64,000 nucleotides of DNA from SAR86 cluster bacterium AG-349-I13 (GCA_003278815.1 QCDB01000003.1:44707-108706); one strand, 5' to 3'. Shown: positions 26,277-35,832, counted from the first letter of the stretch. Numbers and translations: made by a program. The notes: generated from the letters alone by a model not told the origin.

Positions 26277-27581
26277 TCATTCAAAAAAAACTTTTGGACT
26301 TAATATATTCTTCGGATCCATTGATTTTTTAAGGGTTTGAAGCAATTTATACTTGTCTTGATAATCCTCAAATTTGCTCCAAATTTCTTTTTTTCGTTGT
26401 CCTATGCCATGTTCTGCACTAGGTGATCCATTATGAGCTTTTAGAAGGCTATAAACCTCACTCACTAGTTCATCTTGTTTGTTCTTTGAAACTATATTGA
26501 TATGTATATTTCCATCCCCTAGATGGCCAAATGAAAATATTTCATCTGCACTTAGTTGCTTAATTTCTTTTAAAAAATTCTCGAGAGTTTCTAGTGGTAA
26601 TGATATGTCCATTTTGTATGCGCCCATACTTGCTAGACCAACAGGCAAATCTTCTCTTTTAGACCAAATCTCATCTGACTGTTTTGAGTTTAATAAAGAA
26701 ATATTTATATTTTTTTCAGCTAAGGTCTCTAGGCAAAGATTAATTTCTTCTTCAGAATTTGATGAAAGCTCTACGATAATAAAATAAGTTGACTCAGGAT
26801 CGTCTCCTAAGAGTTTCTGACAGTTTTCGTCCCAATATTCGACTGAGGAAATATTAATTTTTATTTCAGGAGATAAGACATGTTTTTTTACAGAATCTAG
26901 TTCATTAGCTCTTATTAAAATATTTTCTAAATACTTTGGCTGTTCGCAGGTGTTGAAAGTAACTTCATAAATAATTCCAAGCACACCTTCAGAACCAAAA
27001 AACAACTCCATAAGATTAGGTCCAGTTGCATCTTTTTTAATTTCTTTTTTCAAAGAAAGCATTTCACCATCAGCCAACATGACTTTTATCTTAGAAACAT
27101 GGTCTTTCGTAGAACCGTACATAATGAACTTTGATCCTGCTGCATTTGTTGCTACATTTCCACCAATAGAACTTGAAGACGATGAGGCTAAAGAAATTGG
27201 AAGCAAACGACCATTCTCTGCGACGAAACTTTTTACGTTATCTGTAATTGCTCCAGCTTGGCATACAACTTGGTTTTTTTCGGAAATCCACTTCATATCA
27301 TTCATCTTTTCAAGAGACACAACTATTTCTTTATTAGCAGCAGTTGCCCCACCACATAAACCAGTTCTGCCACCTGAAATTACCAATTTTTGATTTTCTT
27401 TTTCAGCAAATAAGACTATTTTTTTAAGATCATTTTCGTTTTTTGGAAAAACTATAGCTGTTGGATCAGGTTCTATTTCCTTGTACCAGTCAATTCCGTA
27501 TTTTTCAAAATATTCCTGGGAGAACTTCACTTTTTCCTCCCCTAATAAATTAATTAATTTCTTAATTATTTCGGTCATCAT
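26277..27581 (-). CDS. FAD-linked D-2-hydroxyacid dehydrogenase
   Basis: Flavoprotein of the vanillyl-alcohol-oxidase group, 434 residues, of the D-lactate / D-2-hydroxyglutarate dehydrogenase and GlcD type. The PCMH-type FAD domain shows VISGGRTGLCGGA (about 68-80) and GGNVATNAAGSKF near 145. The C-terminal FAD-oxidase domain shows FGHLGDGNIHINI and EHGIGQRK, with the His residues expected to bind metal and substrate. D-2-hydroxyglutarate is a plausible substrate (it is made by SerA side activity), but D-lactate or glycolate cannot be excluded. It overlaps the gtrA-like gene by 20 bases. Confidence 0.82.
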   Translation of the reverse strand: MMTEIIKKLINLLGEEKVKFSQEYFEKYGIDWYKEIEPDPTAIVFPKNENDLKKIVLFAEKENQKLVISGGRTGLCGGATAANKEIVVSLEKMNDMKWISEKNQVVCQAGAITDNVKSFVAENGRLLPISLASSSSSSIGGNVATNAAGSKFIMYGSTKDHVSKIKVMLADGEMLSLKKEIKKDATGPNLMELFFGSEGVLGIIYEVTFNTCEQPKYLENILIRANELDSVKKHVLSPEIKINISSVEYWDENCQKLLGDDPESTYFIIVELSSNSEEEINLCLETLAEKNINISLLNSKQSDEIWSKREDLPVGLASMGAYKMDISLPLETLENFLKEIKQLSADEIFSFGHLGDGNIHINIVSKNKQDELVSEVYSLLKAHNGSPSAEHGIGQRKKEIWSKFEDYQDKYKLLQTLKKSMDPKNILSPKVFFE

Positions 27582-27954
27582 TAAATACTATGAAATTCCT
27601 ATAAATGAATACAGTTGTAAAACTAAATACTGAGGCTATGATTTTTTGGATAAGGATATTATTTACACTAATTGCTGCGAGAATAAAAAAAGCCACAGCA
27701 GTAATAATTGCTCCGATAATTCCACCAAGAAAATATGCTGAAAACTCCAATGCAGGCCTATCAGCTAGCCAGCCTCGACCGAAAACAAAGTTTTTTGCTA
27801 ATACGAAACTAACACATGTACCTAGTAAATAGCAGAAAAATGCGATGTAGGAACGATTGAAATCTGTATATGCGTCCAATAAAAATAGAACTGTGAAATC
27901 GGCTATAAATGCAACTCCATTTGTGCCAGCATATTTAATTATTTTTATTATCAT
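27562..27954 (-). CDS. GtrA-like four-helix membrane protein
   Basis: The 130 residues form four hydrophobic helices with the GtrA-family pattern: KYAGTNGVAFIADF at the N-terminus, FVLAKNFVFGRGW after helix 2 and FIYRNFIVF near the end. Family members are thought to flip or help flip undecaprenyl-linked sugars during cell-surface glycan modification. No glycosyltransferase partner is adjacent. A TAGAAT (complement of 27964-27969) overlaps the end of the ornithine aminotransferase gene, 9 bases before the ATG. Confidence 0.8.
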   Translation of the reverse strand: MIIKIIKYAGTNGVAFIADFTVLFLLDAYTDFNRSYIAFFCYLLGTCVSFVLAKNFVFGRGWLADRPALEFSAYFLGGIIGAIITAVAFFILAAISVNNILIQKIIASVFSFTTVFIYRNFIVFNDDRNN

Positions 27955-27966
27955 CTAGGAATGATT

Positions 27967-29232
27967 CTAATTAGTTATTTTAGAGAATACTTCTTTAATT
28001 TTTTCTATTCCCCAATCGAGTTCTTCTTTTGTGATTATTAGAGGAGGAGCATACCTAATTGTTGTTTCATGTGTCTCTTTACAAAGAATACCTGCTTCCA
28101 AGCACATTTTTGATAGCTCTTTTCCGGAGACATAATTAGGATCAATTTCTACTCCAAGCCACAAGCCTTTACCTCTAATTTCTTTTATGATTTTTGAGTT
28201 CATTTTGTATAAACTCTCTTTAAAATAATCTCCCATCACTCTACTGTTCTCAATCAAATCCTCTTTTTCGAGTAACTCTAATGATCTTTTTGCTAAGGCA
28301 GCAGCAAGAGGATTTCCACCAAAGGTCGAACCATGTGAACCCGGATCCATCCATTGCATTACTTCTTTTGATGTTAAAAAGCATGATACTGGCATGAAGC
28401 CTCCACCTAATGCCTTTCCAAGGATCAGACCATCTGGTTTAGACTCCCTTGGTTGATCTTCTCTGCACCCTACTTCGCAATTACATTCACCACATGAATG
28501 TTGATATGCAAATAATTTTCCTGTTCTACCCAACCCAGATTGAATTTCGTCTAAAATCATCAGAACATTATTTTTTGTACAGATTTCTCTTACCTCTTTT
28601 AAATAGTTTTTAGGTGGCACTATTATTCCACCCTCACCTTGAATAGGCTCAATTAAGACTGCAGCAGTATTTTTATTAATTACAGTTTCAATTGATTTAG
28701 AGCAACCATACTTAACAGTAATAAAACCAGGTGTATGAGGTCCAAAATCATCTTTAGAATTTTCGTCACTAGAAAAACTAATTATAGTAGTTGTTCTGCC
28801 GTGAAAATTTCCTTCTGCAACAATGATCTCGGCTTTACCAGACTCAACTCCCTTTGTCCTATAAGCCCATCTTCTCGATGATTTAATAGCTGTTTCAACT
28901 GCTTCAGCACCAGAATTCATAGGCAAGCACATTTCAAAACCACTCATCTTGGTTATGGTTTCTAAGTAAGGTCCCAAGGTATCGGTATAGAAAGCCCTTG
29001 ATGTAAGAGAAAGTTTACTTGATTGTTCATGAAAAACTCTTAGTAGCTCTGGGTGTGCATGTCCATGACTTACTGCAGAATATCCTGACATCATATCAAG
29101 GTATTTTTTTTCATTTACATCCCAAGCCCAAACTCCTTTTGCCTTTGACAAAACGACAGGCAAAGGTTTGTAATTATCAGGTCCAAAATTTGACTCTTTT
29201 TTTATTAGGTTATTTTGAATATCATCTACCAC
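27967..29232 (-). CDS. Ornithine-oxo-acid aminotransferase
   Basis: Class III PLP aminotransferase of 421 residues that transfers the delta-amino group of ornithine to 2-oxoglutarate, giving glutamate semialdehyde. Visible are SGAEAVETAIK, the PLP Asp in LDEIQSGLGRTGK, and the PLP Lys in LILGKALGGG. Between the last two lies an insertion with CGECNCEVGC (four Cys in ten residues) that human and Bacillus enzymes lack. Translation starts at GTG (29232), with TAGAAT 7 bases upstream and no Shine-Dalgarno. It diverges from the CtlX-like gene, which would supply ornithine. Confidence 0.88.
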   Translation of the reverse strand: MVDDIQNNLIKKESNFGPDNYKPLPVVLSKAKGVWAWDVNEKKYLDMMSGYSAVSHGHAHPELLRVFHEQSSKLSLTSRAFYTDTLGPYLETITKMSGFEMCLPMNSGAEAVETAIKSSRRWAYRTKGVESGKAEIIVAEGNFHGRTTTIISFSSDENSKDDFGPHTPGFITVKYGCSKSIETVINKNTAAVLIEPIQGEGGIIVPPKNYLKEVREICTKNNVLMILDEIQSGLGRTGKLFAYQHSCGECNCEVGCREDQPRESKPDGLILGKALGGGFMPVSCFLTSKEVMQWMDPGSHGSTFGGNPLAAALAKRSLELLEKEDLIENSRVMGDYFKESLYKMNSKIIKEIRGKGLWLGVEIDPNYVSGKELSKMCLEAGILCKETHETTIRYAPPLIITKEELDWGIEKIKEVFSKITN

Positions 29233-29239
29233 TGGGGTT

Positions 29240-29245
29240 ATTCTA
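29240..29245 (-). promoter_or_regulatory. -10-like box TAGAAT before the ornithine aminotransferase
   Basis: On the minus strand TAGAAT is followed by AACCCCA and the GTG start. The arrangement is nearly the same as before map (TAGAAT, TAACCCT, ATG) and mgtE (TAGAAT, AGCCCA, ATG). This would give a leaderless transcript. No -35 box is clear. Confidence 0.4.
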
Positions 29246-29276
29246 ATAGTAAAAAAATTGTACTGCTAGCAATAAA

Positions 29277-30176
29277 ATGGAAGATAAACAATCCACAAAT
29301 AAACTATTCATGGTAGAACCTAAAGTTTTTTTCATGAATCCTCAAACTGCATCAAGCAATCACTATCAAGTTGACGACAACTCAAAAAGTACTGATGAAA
29401 TTTTAAAACAAGCTAAGAGGGAATTTACTGCATTTAAAAATGCACTCACAGAAAATGGAGTAGACGTTTTATCTATGGAAGGTTCTGCAGAATGCCCTGA
29501 TCATATTTTTCCAAATTGGTTTATAACTTTTCAAAATAAAACGTTTCAAATTTTTAGCATGCTTGCAGAGAATCGTAGAAAGGAAAAAACACCTGAAATG
29601 ATAGAAAAACTTTCAAAAGAATATAAATTAACTCGTGATCTTAGCTCTCATGAAGAGAGAAATATTTTTCTAGAATCAACGAGTAGTATGGTTTTTGATC
29701 GAGTCAATAGAGTTGTATATTTAACAATATCTCCAAGAGCAAATGCTGGGCTAGCAAATGAGTGGTGCAATGAAAACAATTATGAATTAGTGATGTTTGA
29801 AACAGAAAGCCATACTGGAAATCCCATTTATCATACGGATGTTTTAATGTATGTCGGCACTTCAGTTATTGGAATATGCTATGAGGTCATTAAACCTGAG
29901 TATAGAGATTTTGTACAGGAAAGAGTCGAGAGACACCATGAGGTTATTGAAATTAAAAAAGAACAGTTGTTTGACTTTTGTGGAAACTGCCTTGAGGTTG
30001 AAAATGAAAAGGGAGATTTGATGTTAGCTATGTCAACTGCAAGTTTCAATGGTTATACAAAAATTCAAAAAGATGTGATAAACAAACATTTCAAAAAAAT
30101 TGTACATAGTGATATTCAAACCATAGAAAAGTATGGAGGAGGCTCTGCAAGATGTATGCTTGCAGAACTATTCTGA
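29277..30176 (+). CDS. ctlX: CtlX-like citrulline/arginine hydrolase
   Basis: Guanidino-group hydrolase of the amidinotransferase/DDAH superfamily, 299 residues. It begins VEPKVFFMNPQTASSNHYQ, carries FLESTSSMVFDR near 138 and HTDVLMYVG near 182 with the His and Asp of the catalytic set, and ends GGGSARCMLAE with the nucleophile Cys293. CtlX proteins are described as citrulline hydrolases giving ornithine; relatives act on arginine. It diverges by 44 bases from the ornithine aminotransferase. Its 3' end overlaps pnp by 9 bases on the other strand. Confidence 0.82.
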   Translation: MEDKQSTNKLFMVEPKVFFMNPQTASSNHYQVDDNSKSTDEILKQAKREFTAFKNALTENGVDVLSMEGSAECPDHIFPNWFITFQNKTFQIFSMLAENRRKEKTPEMIEKLSKEYKLTRDLSSHEERNIFLESTSSMVFDRVNRVVYLTISPRANAGLANEWCNENNYELVMFETESHTGNPIYHTDVLMYVGTSVIGICYEVIKPEYRDFVQERVERHHEVIEIKKEQLFDFCGNCLEVENEKGDLMLAMSTASFNGYTKIQKDVINKHFKKIVHSDIQTIEKYGGGSARCMLAELF

Positions 30177-32234
30177 GTCTGAAAACTCAAGCTTAACTTT
30201 TCCGTCTCTTCTTATTTCAGTTACTTTTACCCTTACTTTGTCGCCTTCGTTTATAACATCAGTTAACTGATCAAAGTCTTCTTTAAATTGGGATATGTGA
30301 AGTAGTCCATCTTTTCCGGGCATAAAAGTTACAAATGCACCAAATTCCATTATTTTCGCGACCACTGCATCATAATCTTTACCTACTTCTGGTTCCGCAC
30401 ATAGTAACTCAATTTTTTCTTTCGCTGCTTCAGCAACTTCTTTATTTTCACCAAATACATTTACTTCACCAGTATCCTGAAGCTCAATAGTTACCCCAAA
30501 TTCTTCTTGTAACCCTTTAATAGTTGAGCCACCTTTACCGATAACAACTTTAACTTTGTCTTTGTGAACTTTAAATTTACAGAAATAAGGTGCTAAACCT
30601 GTTAATTCATTTGGCTTAGATAAAACTTTATCCATTTCACCGAGAATGTGCATTCTAGCTTCTTTGGCTTGCATAAGCGCTTTTTCAAGAATCTCCTCGT
30701 TAATACCCTCGATTTTAATATCCATTTGGAGACCTGAGACACCATTCTTTGTTCCTGCAACTTTAAAATCCATGTCACCGAGATGGTCTTCATCTCCAAG
30801 AATATCAGTCAATACCTCATAACGGTCATCGTCTTTAACAAGCCCCATTGCTACTCCAGCTATATTTTCTTTGATAGGAATACCAGCCGCCATCATAGCA
30901 AGACTACCACCACAAACAGATGCCATAGAGCTAGATCCGTTTGACTCAGTAATTTCACTGACCACTCTTATTGCATATGGAAACTCCTCTACAGTTGGAA
31001 CAGCAAATTGTAATGATCTTTTTGCGAGAGCACCATGACCAATCTCTCTTCTTTTAGGGCCCATTGGAAAACCTAACTCTCCGACACTATAGCTAGGAAA
31101 GTTATAGTGAAGCATGAAGTTATCTTTTATTTCTCCTGCAAGAGCATCGACAGTTTGAATATCTCTGCCAGAACCTAAAGTAGCTGTGACTATTGCTTGA
31201 GTCTCACCTCGAGTAAATAATGCTGAACCATGTACAGAAGGTAAGAAATTAGTCTCAACACTTATATCCCTTACTTCTGTAAGACTTCTACCATCAATTC
31301 TTTTTTGCTCTCCGAGAATATTTTCTCTAACAATGTGTTTTTCAACTTCTTTGAATTGTTTCATATAAGAATTATGTAAATCTTCATCGAGATCATTTAG
31401 TAAAGATTCTTTCACCGTGGTAATTTTTTGGCCTCTTTCTTTTTTGTTTATAGTTGTAAATGCTTCTTTTAAACCTACAGAACACTTTTCGCTTACCTCA
31501 CTGAAAATCTTCTTGTCTTCTTCTGCATTTGGATTTGAAAATTCTGACTTTTCTGGAAGAACTTCTTTAGCGAATTCATCTATTTTCTGGATAACTGGTT
31601 TCATCTCTTGATGACCATAAAGAATGGCTCCAATCATTAAATCTTCGCTTAATTCGTTAGCATCTGATTCAACCATGAGAACAGCACTTTCAGAGCCAGC
31701 TACTACCATATCGAGATCAGACTTTTCCATATCGGCAAATGAGGGATTCAAAACATATTCGTCATCAACAAAACCAACTCTTGCTGCAGCCATTGGACCT
31801 TTGAATGGTACATCAGCAATAGACATTGCAGCTGAGGCTGCCATGAGAGCTACTACATCAGGTGGGTTATCTTTGTCTAATGATAGAAGCATGCAGTTTA
31901 CCTGCACTTCATCAACATAAAAATTAGGGAATAAAGGTCTCAAAGGCCTATCAATAAGCCTGGACGTCAAGGTTTCTATTTCAGTTGGTTTGCCTTCTCT
32001 TTTAAAATACCCCCCAGGAATTTTTCCGGCAGCATAAGTTTTTTCCATATAATGCACGCTTAAAGGAAAAAAATCTCTTCCTTCAGCGCTTGGTTTTGTT
32101 ACGACTGCACACATTACAATAGTCCCGCCCATTGAGGCGATTACTGAAGCTGTTGCTTGTCTAGCTATTTTGCCAGTTTCGATTACAAGTGTTTTTGATC
32201 CCATTTGGATCTCTTTTCTTACAATATTTTTCAT
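30168..32234 (-). CDS. pnp: Polyribonucleotide nucleotidyltransferase (PNPase)
   Basis: 3'-5' phosphorolytic exoribonuclease and RNA-degradosome component. The 688 residues hold two RNase PH domains (first about 15-145, second about 320-470 with GPKRREIGHGALA), a KH domain near 550-610 (VVIGKGGSTIKGL) and an S1 domain near 620-688 (MEFGAFVTFMPGKDGLLHIS). It lies only 3 bases after rpsO, so the long leader with the RNase III site that controls pnp in E. coli is absent. Confidence 0.97.
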   Translation of the reverse strand: MKNIVRKEIQMGSKTLVIETGKIARQATASVIASMGGTIVMCAVVTKPSAEGRDFFPLSVHYMEKTYAAGKIPGGYFKREGKPTEIETLTSRLIDRPLRPLFPNFYVDEVQVNCMLLSLDKDNPPDVVALMAASAAMSIADVPFKGPMAAARVGFVDDEYVLNPSFADMEKSDLDMVVAGSESAVLMVESDANELSEDLMIGAILYGHQEMKPVIQKIDEFAKEVLPEKSEFSNPNAEEDKKIFSEVSEKCSVGLKEAFTTINKKERGQKITTVKESLLNDLDEDLHNSYMKQFKEVEKHIVRENILGEQKRIDGRSLTEVRDISVETNFLPSVHGSALFTRGETQAIVTATLGSGRDIQTVDALAGEIKDNFMLHYNFPSYSVGELGFPMGPKRREIGHGALAKRSLQFAVPTVEEFPYAIRVVSEITESNGSSSMASVCGGSLAMMAAGIPIKENIAGVAMGLVKDDDRYEVLTDILGDEDHLGDMDFKVAGTKNGVSGLQMDIKIEGINEEILEKALMQAKEARMHILGEMDKVLSKPNELTGLAPYFCKFKVHKDKVKVVIGKGGSTIKGLQEEFGVTIELQDTGEVNVFGENKEVAEAAKEKIELLCAEPEVGKDYDAVVAKIMEFGAFVTFMPGKDGLLHISQFKEDFDQLTDVINEGDKVRVKVTEIRRDGKVKLEFSDSE

Positions 32235-32237
32235 AAT

Positions 32238-32507
32238 TTAGTCTCTTAGATTTAATTCTTTTACGAGCTTTTGATATGCAGCTAAATCAGACTTTTTAAG
32301 ATAGGTTAAAAGTTTTTTTCTATCACTTACTATTTGTAATAAACCGGTTCTAGAATGATTATCTTTTTTGTGTTCTTTAAAATGACTTTGCAATTCTTCT
32401 ATTCGTTTAGTCAATAAAGCAATTTGCACAGAAGCAGAACCTGTATCAGTTTCTGACTTTCCAAATTTTTTAATTACTGCTTCAGTTTGTTCTTTACTTA
32501 AGCTCAT
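32238..32507 (-). CDS. rpsO: 30S ribosomal protein S15
   Basis: Primary 16S rRNA-binding protein, 89 residues as usual. Motifs: DTGSASVQIALLTKRI and LQSHFKEHKKDNHSRTGLL, with the conserved His and Asp that contact rRNA helix 22. Its start lies within truB (14-base overlap), so no separate leader with the E. coli S15 autoregulatory pseudoknot can be present in the usual place. Confidence 0.97.
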   Translation of the reverse strand: MSLSKEQTEAVIKKFGKSETDTGSASVQIALLTKRIEELQSHFKEHKKDNHSRTGLLQIVSDRKKLLTYLKKSDLAAYQKLVKELNLRD

Positions 32508-33390
32508 TTCTAATTTTTTCTCCTTTCGTTAAAACTTTAAGTGGATTAATCATAAAATTTTCGTCCACTATAGCTAATCCCAATAATTCTTTCTTGTTAA
32601 AAATAAAATGTTTTCCGGTATCTTCTATTTCCCTTGCCTTAATTTGGCACCCATTTTGAAATTTCGTTACTTCAGAAGATCTTATTTCTACCTGTGGGAT
32701 ATCTATTAAAATTTCTTCAACCCGCCTAACATACTGCATTTTTTCATCTTTGTCCAAATTTTTTAACTTAGTTAATGTGATAGTTTCATCTAATGTTAAT
32801 GCGCCAAATTTTGTTCTTTTTAATTCACACATTGAAACTGCTTGTTGAAGTGATTTTCCTATATCAACACCTAAAGTCCTAATATAAGTTCCTTTGCTAC
32901 ATAAAACTTTTATTTGAAATTTAGGGAATTCATATTTTAGAAGTTCAATATTATAAATATTTATCATTTGTGTTTTACGTTCAAATTCTTGTCCTTTTCT
33001 AGCCAGCTTATACATTGGTACTCCGTTAATCTTTTTTGCTGAAAATTTGGGTGGAAGTTGCTTGCTGACACCTTCAAATTTTTTTAAGGCGTTTCTAATA
33101 TCTATTTCTTTTGGCTCATTATCTAAATTTCCATAGGTCAATATTCCTGTGATGTCTTGAGTATTTGAGCTAATTCCAAAGACAAAGTCAGCAATATACT
33201 CTTTGGTTTCAGAATTAAAAAATTGAAGAAACTTTGTAGATTGATCAAAAAAGATGGGTAAGACTCCTGTTGCAATAGGATCAAGTGTTCCTCCATGTCC
33301 AGCTTTTGAAAAGCCTAATTCCTTTTGAGCTTGTTTTGTTGCTGAAAAAGAGGTCATACCTTTTTCTTTGTCCAGAAGCAAAATACTCAT
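32494..33390 (-). CDS. truB: tRNA pseudouridine-55 synthase TruB
   Basis: Makes pseudouridine 55 in the T-loop of tRNAs. The 298 residues show the family start LLLDKEKGMTSF, the catalytic Asp in GHGGTLDPIATGVLP near 39, and RTLGVDIG in the second half. A C-terminal PUA-like region follows. It lies 2 bases after rbfA and overlaps rpsO. Confidence 0.96.
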   Translation of the reverse strand: MSILLLDKEKGMTSFSATKQAQKELGFSKAGHGGTLDPIATGVLPIFFDQSTKFLQFFNSETKEYIADFVFGISSNTQDITGILTYGNLDNEPKEIDIRNALKKFEGVSKQLPPKFSAKKINGVPMYKLARKGQEFERKTQMINIYNIELLKYEFPKFQIKVLCSKGTYIRTLGVDIGKSLQQAVSMCELKRTKFGALTLDETITLTKLKNLDKDEKMQYVRRVEEILIDIPQVEIRSSEVTKFQNGCQIKAREIEDTGKHFIFNKKELLGLAIVDENFMINPLKVLTKGEKIRNELK

Positions 33391-33392
33391 AA

Positions 33393-33728
33393 TTATAATT
33401 TTTCAATCAAATCATCAATTTTTCTGACATTCTCAATATGTTCATCGTAAAAAAACTTTAGCTCAGGCACTCTTTTCAGTGGAAGAATACCCGAAAGCCC
33501 CTTTCTTATCCTCCAAGAATTTTCATTGAGAAATTTTTGAATTTCTCTATTTGATAATTGAGAGTTGATCGATGAAAAAAATACTTTAGCACCTGATAAA
33601 TCTCTTGAGGTATCTACATGGTTAATACTTAAAAAGCCACAATTTTCTTTAAGATCTGAATTTTGTATAAAAAATGCAATTTCTTTTTTCAGGTTATCAT
33701 TTACCCTAATTATCCTGTCTTTTTCCAT
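33393..33728 (-). CDS. rbfA: Ribosome-binding factor A
   Basis: KH-type protein needed for late 30S maturation. The 111 residues carry the DLSGAKVFFS segment and a RIRKGLSGILPLKRVPELKFFYD segment that closes the KH fold with the typical Pro-Leu kink. Slightly shorter than E. coli RbfA (133). It sits 3 bases after infB and 2 before truB. Confidence 0.94.
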   Translation of the reverse strand: MEKDRIIRVNDNLKKEIAFFIQNSDLKENCGFLSINHVDTSRDLSGAKVFFSSINSQLSNREIQKFLNENSWRIRKGLSGILPLKRVPELKFFYDEHIENVRKIDDLIEKL

Positions 33729-33731
33729 AGC

Positions 33732-35819
33732 TTAGAGTGATCTCTTTTCTTCTTTTTGTTCAAAGTTTTCAATTAAATCACCTGGCTTTATATCTAAATA
33801 ATTTTTTATACCAATACCACATTCAGTACCATTATTTACTTCTTTTACATCGTCTTTGAATCTTCTCAGTGAATCTAATTCTCCTTCATGAATTACAACA
33901 TTATCTCTTAGCACTCTTACATGCTTTTCTCTTCTTACAAAGCCCTCAGTTACCATGCAGCCTGCAACTAATCCAAACTCTGGTGATTTAAATACTTCTT
34001 TGACTTCAGCTAACCCAAGTATTTTTTCAGAATAAATCGGTTTTAATAAACCTGAAAGAAGTCTTCTTGTATCTTCGATCAAATCATAAATTACGCTGTA
34101 ATAATTTACTTCTATACCTTGTTCTTCCAATAATTTTTTTGCCTTATTGTCTGATCTAACATTGAAACCGAATATTCTCGCTCCTGTTGTTATGGCAAGA
34201 TTCACATCAGATTCAGTTATACCCCCAACGCCTGAACTCACTATATCCACATCAACTTCTTCATTGCCAATTTTTAATAAAGATGTATTTATTGCCTCAT
34301 TGGTTCCTGCTACATCTGACTTAATAATTATTCTTAATTTATTAATTTTTTCCTGATCCAACAAATCGAATGCAGATTGAGAAGTCATTACATTTTTGTC
34401 AGATCTTTCTTTTAAAAATGCATGACGTTCCTCTATGATATTTCTAGCATCTTTTTCAGATGCCATCACATTAAAAACTTCTCCAGCAGCTACACAATCT
34501 TCAAGGCCTAAAACCTCAACTGGAGTGGATGGTCCGGCTTCTTTAATTGTTTCACCCGAACTATTAATGAGTGATTTTATTTTTCCTTTTTTTTCTGCTG
34601 CTACAACAATGTCCCCAACTTTTAAGACTCCTTTTTGTACTAAAAAAGTTCCAAGCGGACCTTTAAATCGATCAAGCTCAGATTCTAATACAACCCCAGT
34701 TGCCTTTCCTTCTACAGGTGCTTTCAGTTCTAGAAGCTCTGATTCAAGCATAATTGCATCTAAAAGTAAGTCTATGCCTTCCTTTGAGATTGCTGAAACA
34801 GGAATCATTTGATTTTTTCCTCCCCAATCTTCGGGAACAAGTTCATATTTTGCTAAATCACCCTTAACTTTATCAATATCTGCAGCATCCAAATCAATTT
34901 TGTTAATAGCAACGATTATTGGGACCTCTGCTGCTTTTGCATGTGTGATAGCCTCAATAGTCTGTGGCTTCACACTATCATTAGCTGCGACAACTAGTAT
35001 GACAATATCTGTTGTATTTGCGCCTCTTGCTCTCATTGCTGTAAATGCCTCATGACCCGGCGTATCTATAAAAGTAATCTTTCCCGATTTGGTTTTTACT
35101 TCATAAGCTGCGATGTGTTGCGTTATTCCTCCGGACTCGCCATCAACTACGTTTGTTGATTTTATAGCGTCTAGTAGTGATGTTTTCCCATGATCAACAT
35201 GCCCCATTACTGTTACAACAGAATGTCTATTTTGGGGATTCTTCTCGTCTGAATAGTGATTTTCAATTTTTGGATAATCAGTGACTGCTTCGGTCAGCTT
35301 TTGTTCTTCAGCAAATTTTACTTCAAATCCAAATTCTTCAGAAACTAGAACTGCAGTTTCTTGATCAACTTCGTCACTTAATGAAGCCATTTCCCCAAGT
35401 TCTACAAGTTTTTTTACAACTTCATTTCCTCTTTTATTTAGTTTTCTTGCTAGATCATTAACCCTTATTGATCCATTTATGTTGACTGATTTTTTGGATT
35501 TTTCTTTATTTTGAGCTTGGGAAGGTTCTTCTTTGACTGTTTTAACTTTCTGTTCTTTTTTTACCTCGTTTTTAGGCTTTTCCTCTGTTTTGTTTTTTGA
35601 TTCTTTTTTTGGAGTTAGTTCTTTGGGAACTTCTACTTTCTTTTCTTGAACAGGAGAGTCTTTTGAGCTTCTTATATAAGATAACAAAGTTTGTTTATCT
35701 TCAGTTGATACTAAGTCTTCTATATCTTTCTGAGGCAAGCCTGCAGCGATCATTTTCTCAAGAAGAGCATTAGGATCTATCTTTAAAATTTCAGAAAGTT
35801 TTTTTACAGATATATCCAT
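33732..35819 (-). CDS. infB: Translation initiation factor IF-2
   Basis: GTPase that brings fMet-tRNA to the 30S subunit. The 695 residues (890 in E. coli) have a shortened N-terminal region of about 190 residues: an IF2_N helix motif, a Lys/Glu-rich linker, a second IF2_N motif (INGSIRVNDLARKL). The G domain has G1 GHVDHGKTSLLD, G3 DTPGHEAF and G4 NKID, followed by the IF2 C-terminal domains. Only one form is expected because no internal start with a strong site stands out. Part of the nusA operon. Confidence 0.97.
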   Translation of the reverse strand: MDISVKKLSEILKIDPNALLEKMIAAGLPQKDIEDLVSTEDKQTLLSYIRSSKDSPVQEKKVEVPKELTPKKESKNKTEEKPKNEVKKEQKVKTVKEEPSQAQNKEKSKKSVNINGSIRVNDLARKLNKRGNEVVKKLVELGEMASLSDEVDQETAVLVSEEFGFEVKFAEEQKLTEAVTDYPKIENHYSDEKNPQNRHSVVTVMGHVDHGKTSLLDAIKSTNVVDGESGGITQHIAAYEVKTKSGKITFIDTPGHEAFTAMRARGANTTDIVILVVAANDSVKPQTIEAITHAKAAEVPIIVAINKIDLDAADIDKVKGDLAKYELVPEDWGGKNQMIPVSAISKEGIDLLLDAIMLESELLELKAPVEGKATGVVLESELDRFKGPLGTFLVQKGVLKVGDIVVAAEKKGKIKSLINSSGETIKEAGPSTPVEVLGLEDCVAAGEVFNVMASEKDARNIIEERHAFLKERSDKNVMTSQSAFDLLDQEKINKLRIIIKSDVAGTNEAINTSLLKIGNEEVDVDIVSSGVGGITESDVNLAITTGARIFGFNVRSDNKAKKLLEEQGIEVNYYSVIYDLIEDTRRLLSGLLKPIYSEKILGLAEVKEVFKSPEFGLVAGCMVTEGFVRREKHVRVLRDNVVIHEGELDSLRRFKDDVKEVNNGTECGIGIKNYLDIKPGDLIENFEQKEEKRSL

Positions 35820-35832
35820 TAATCGCTACCTC

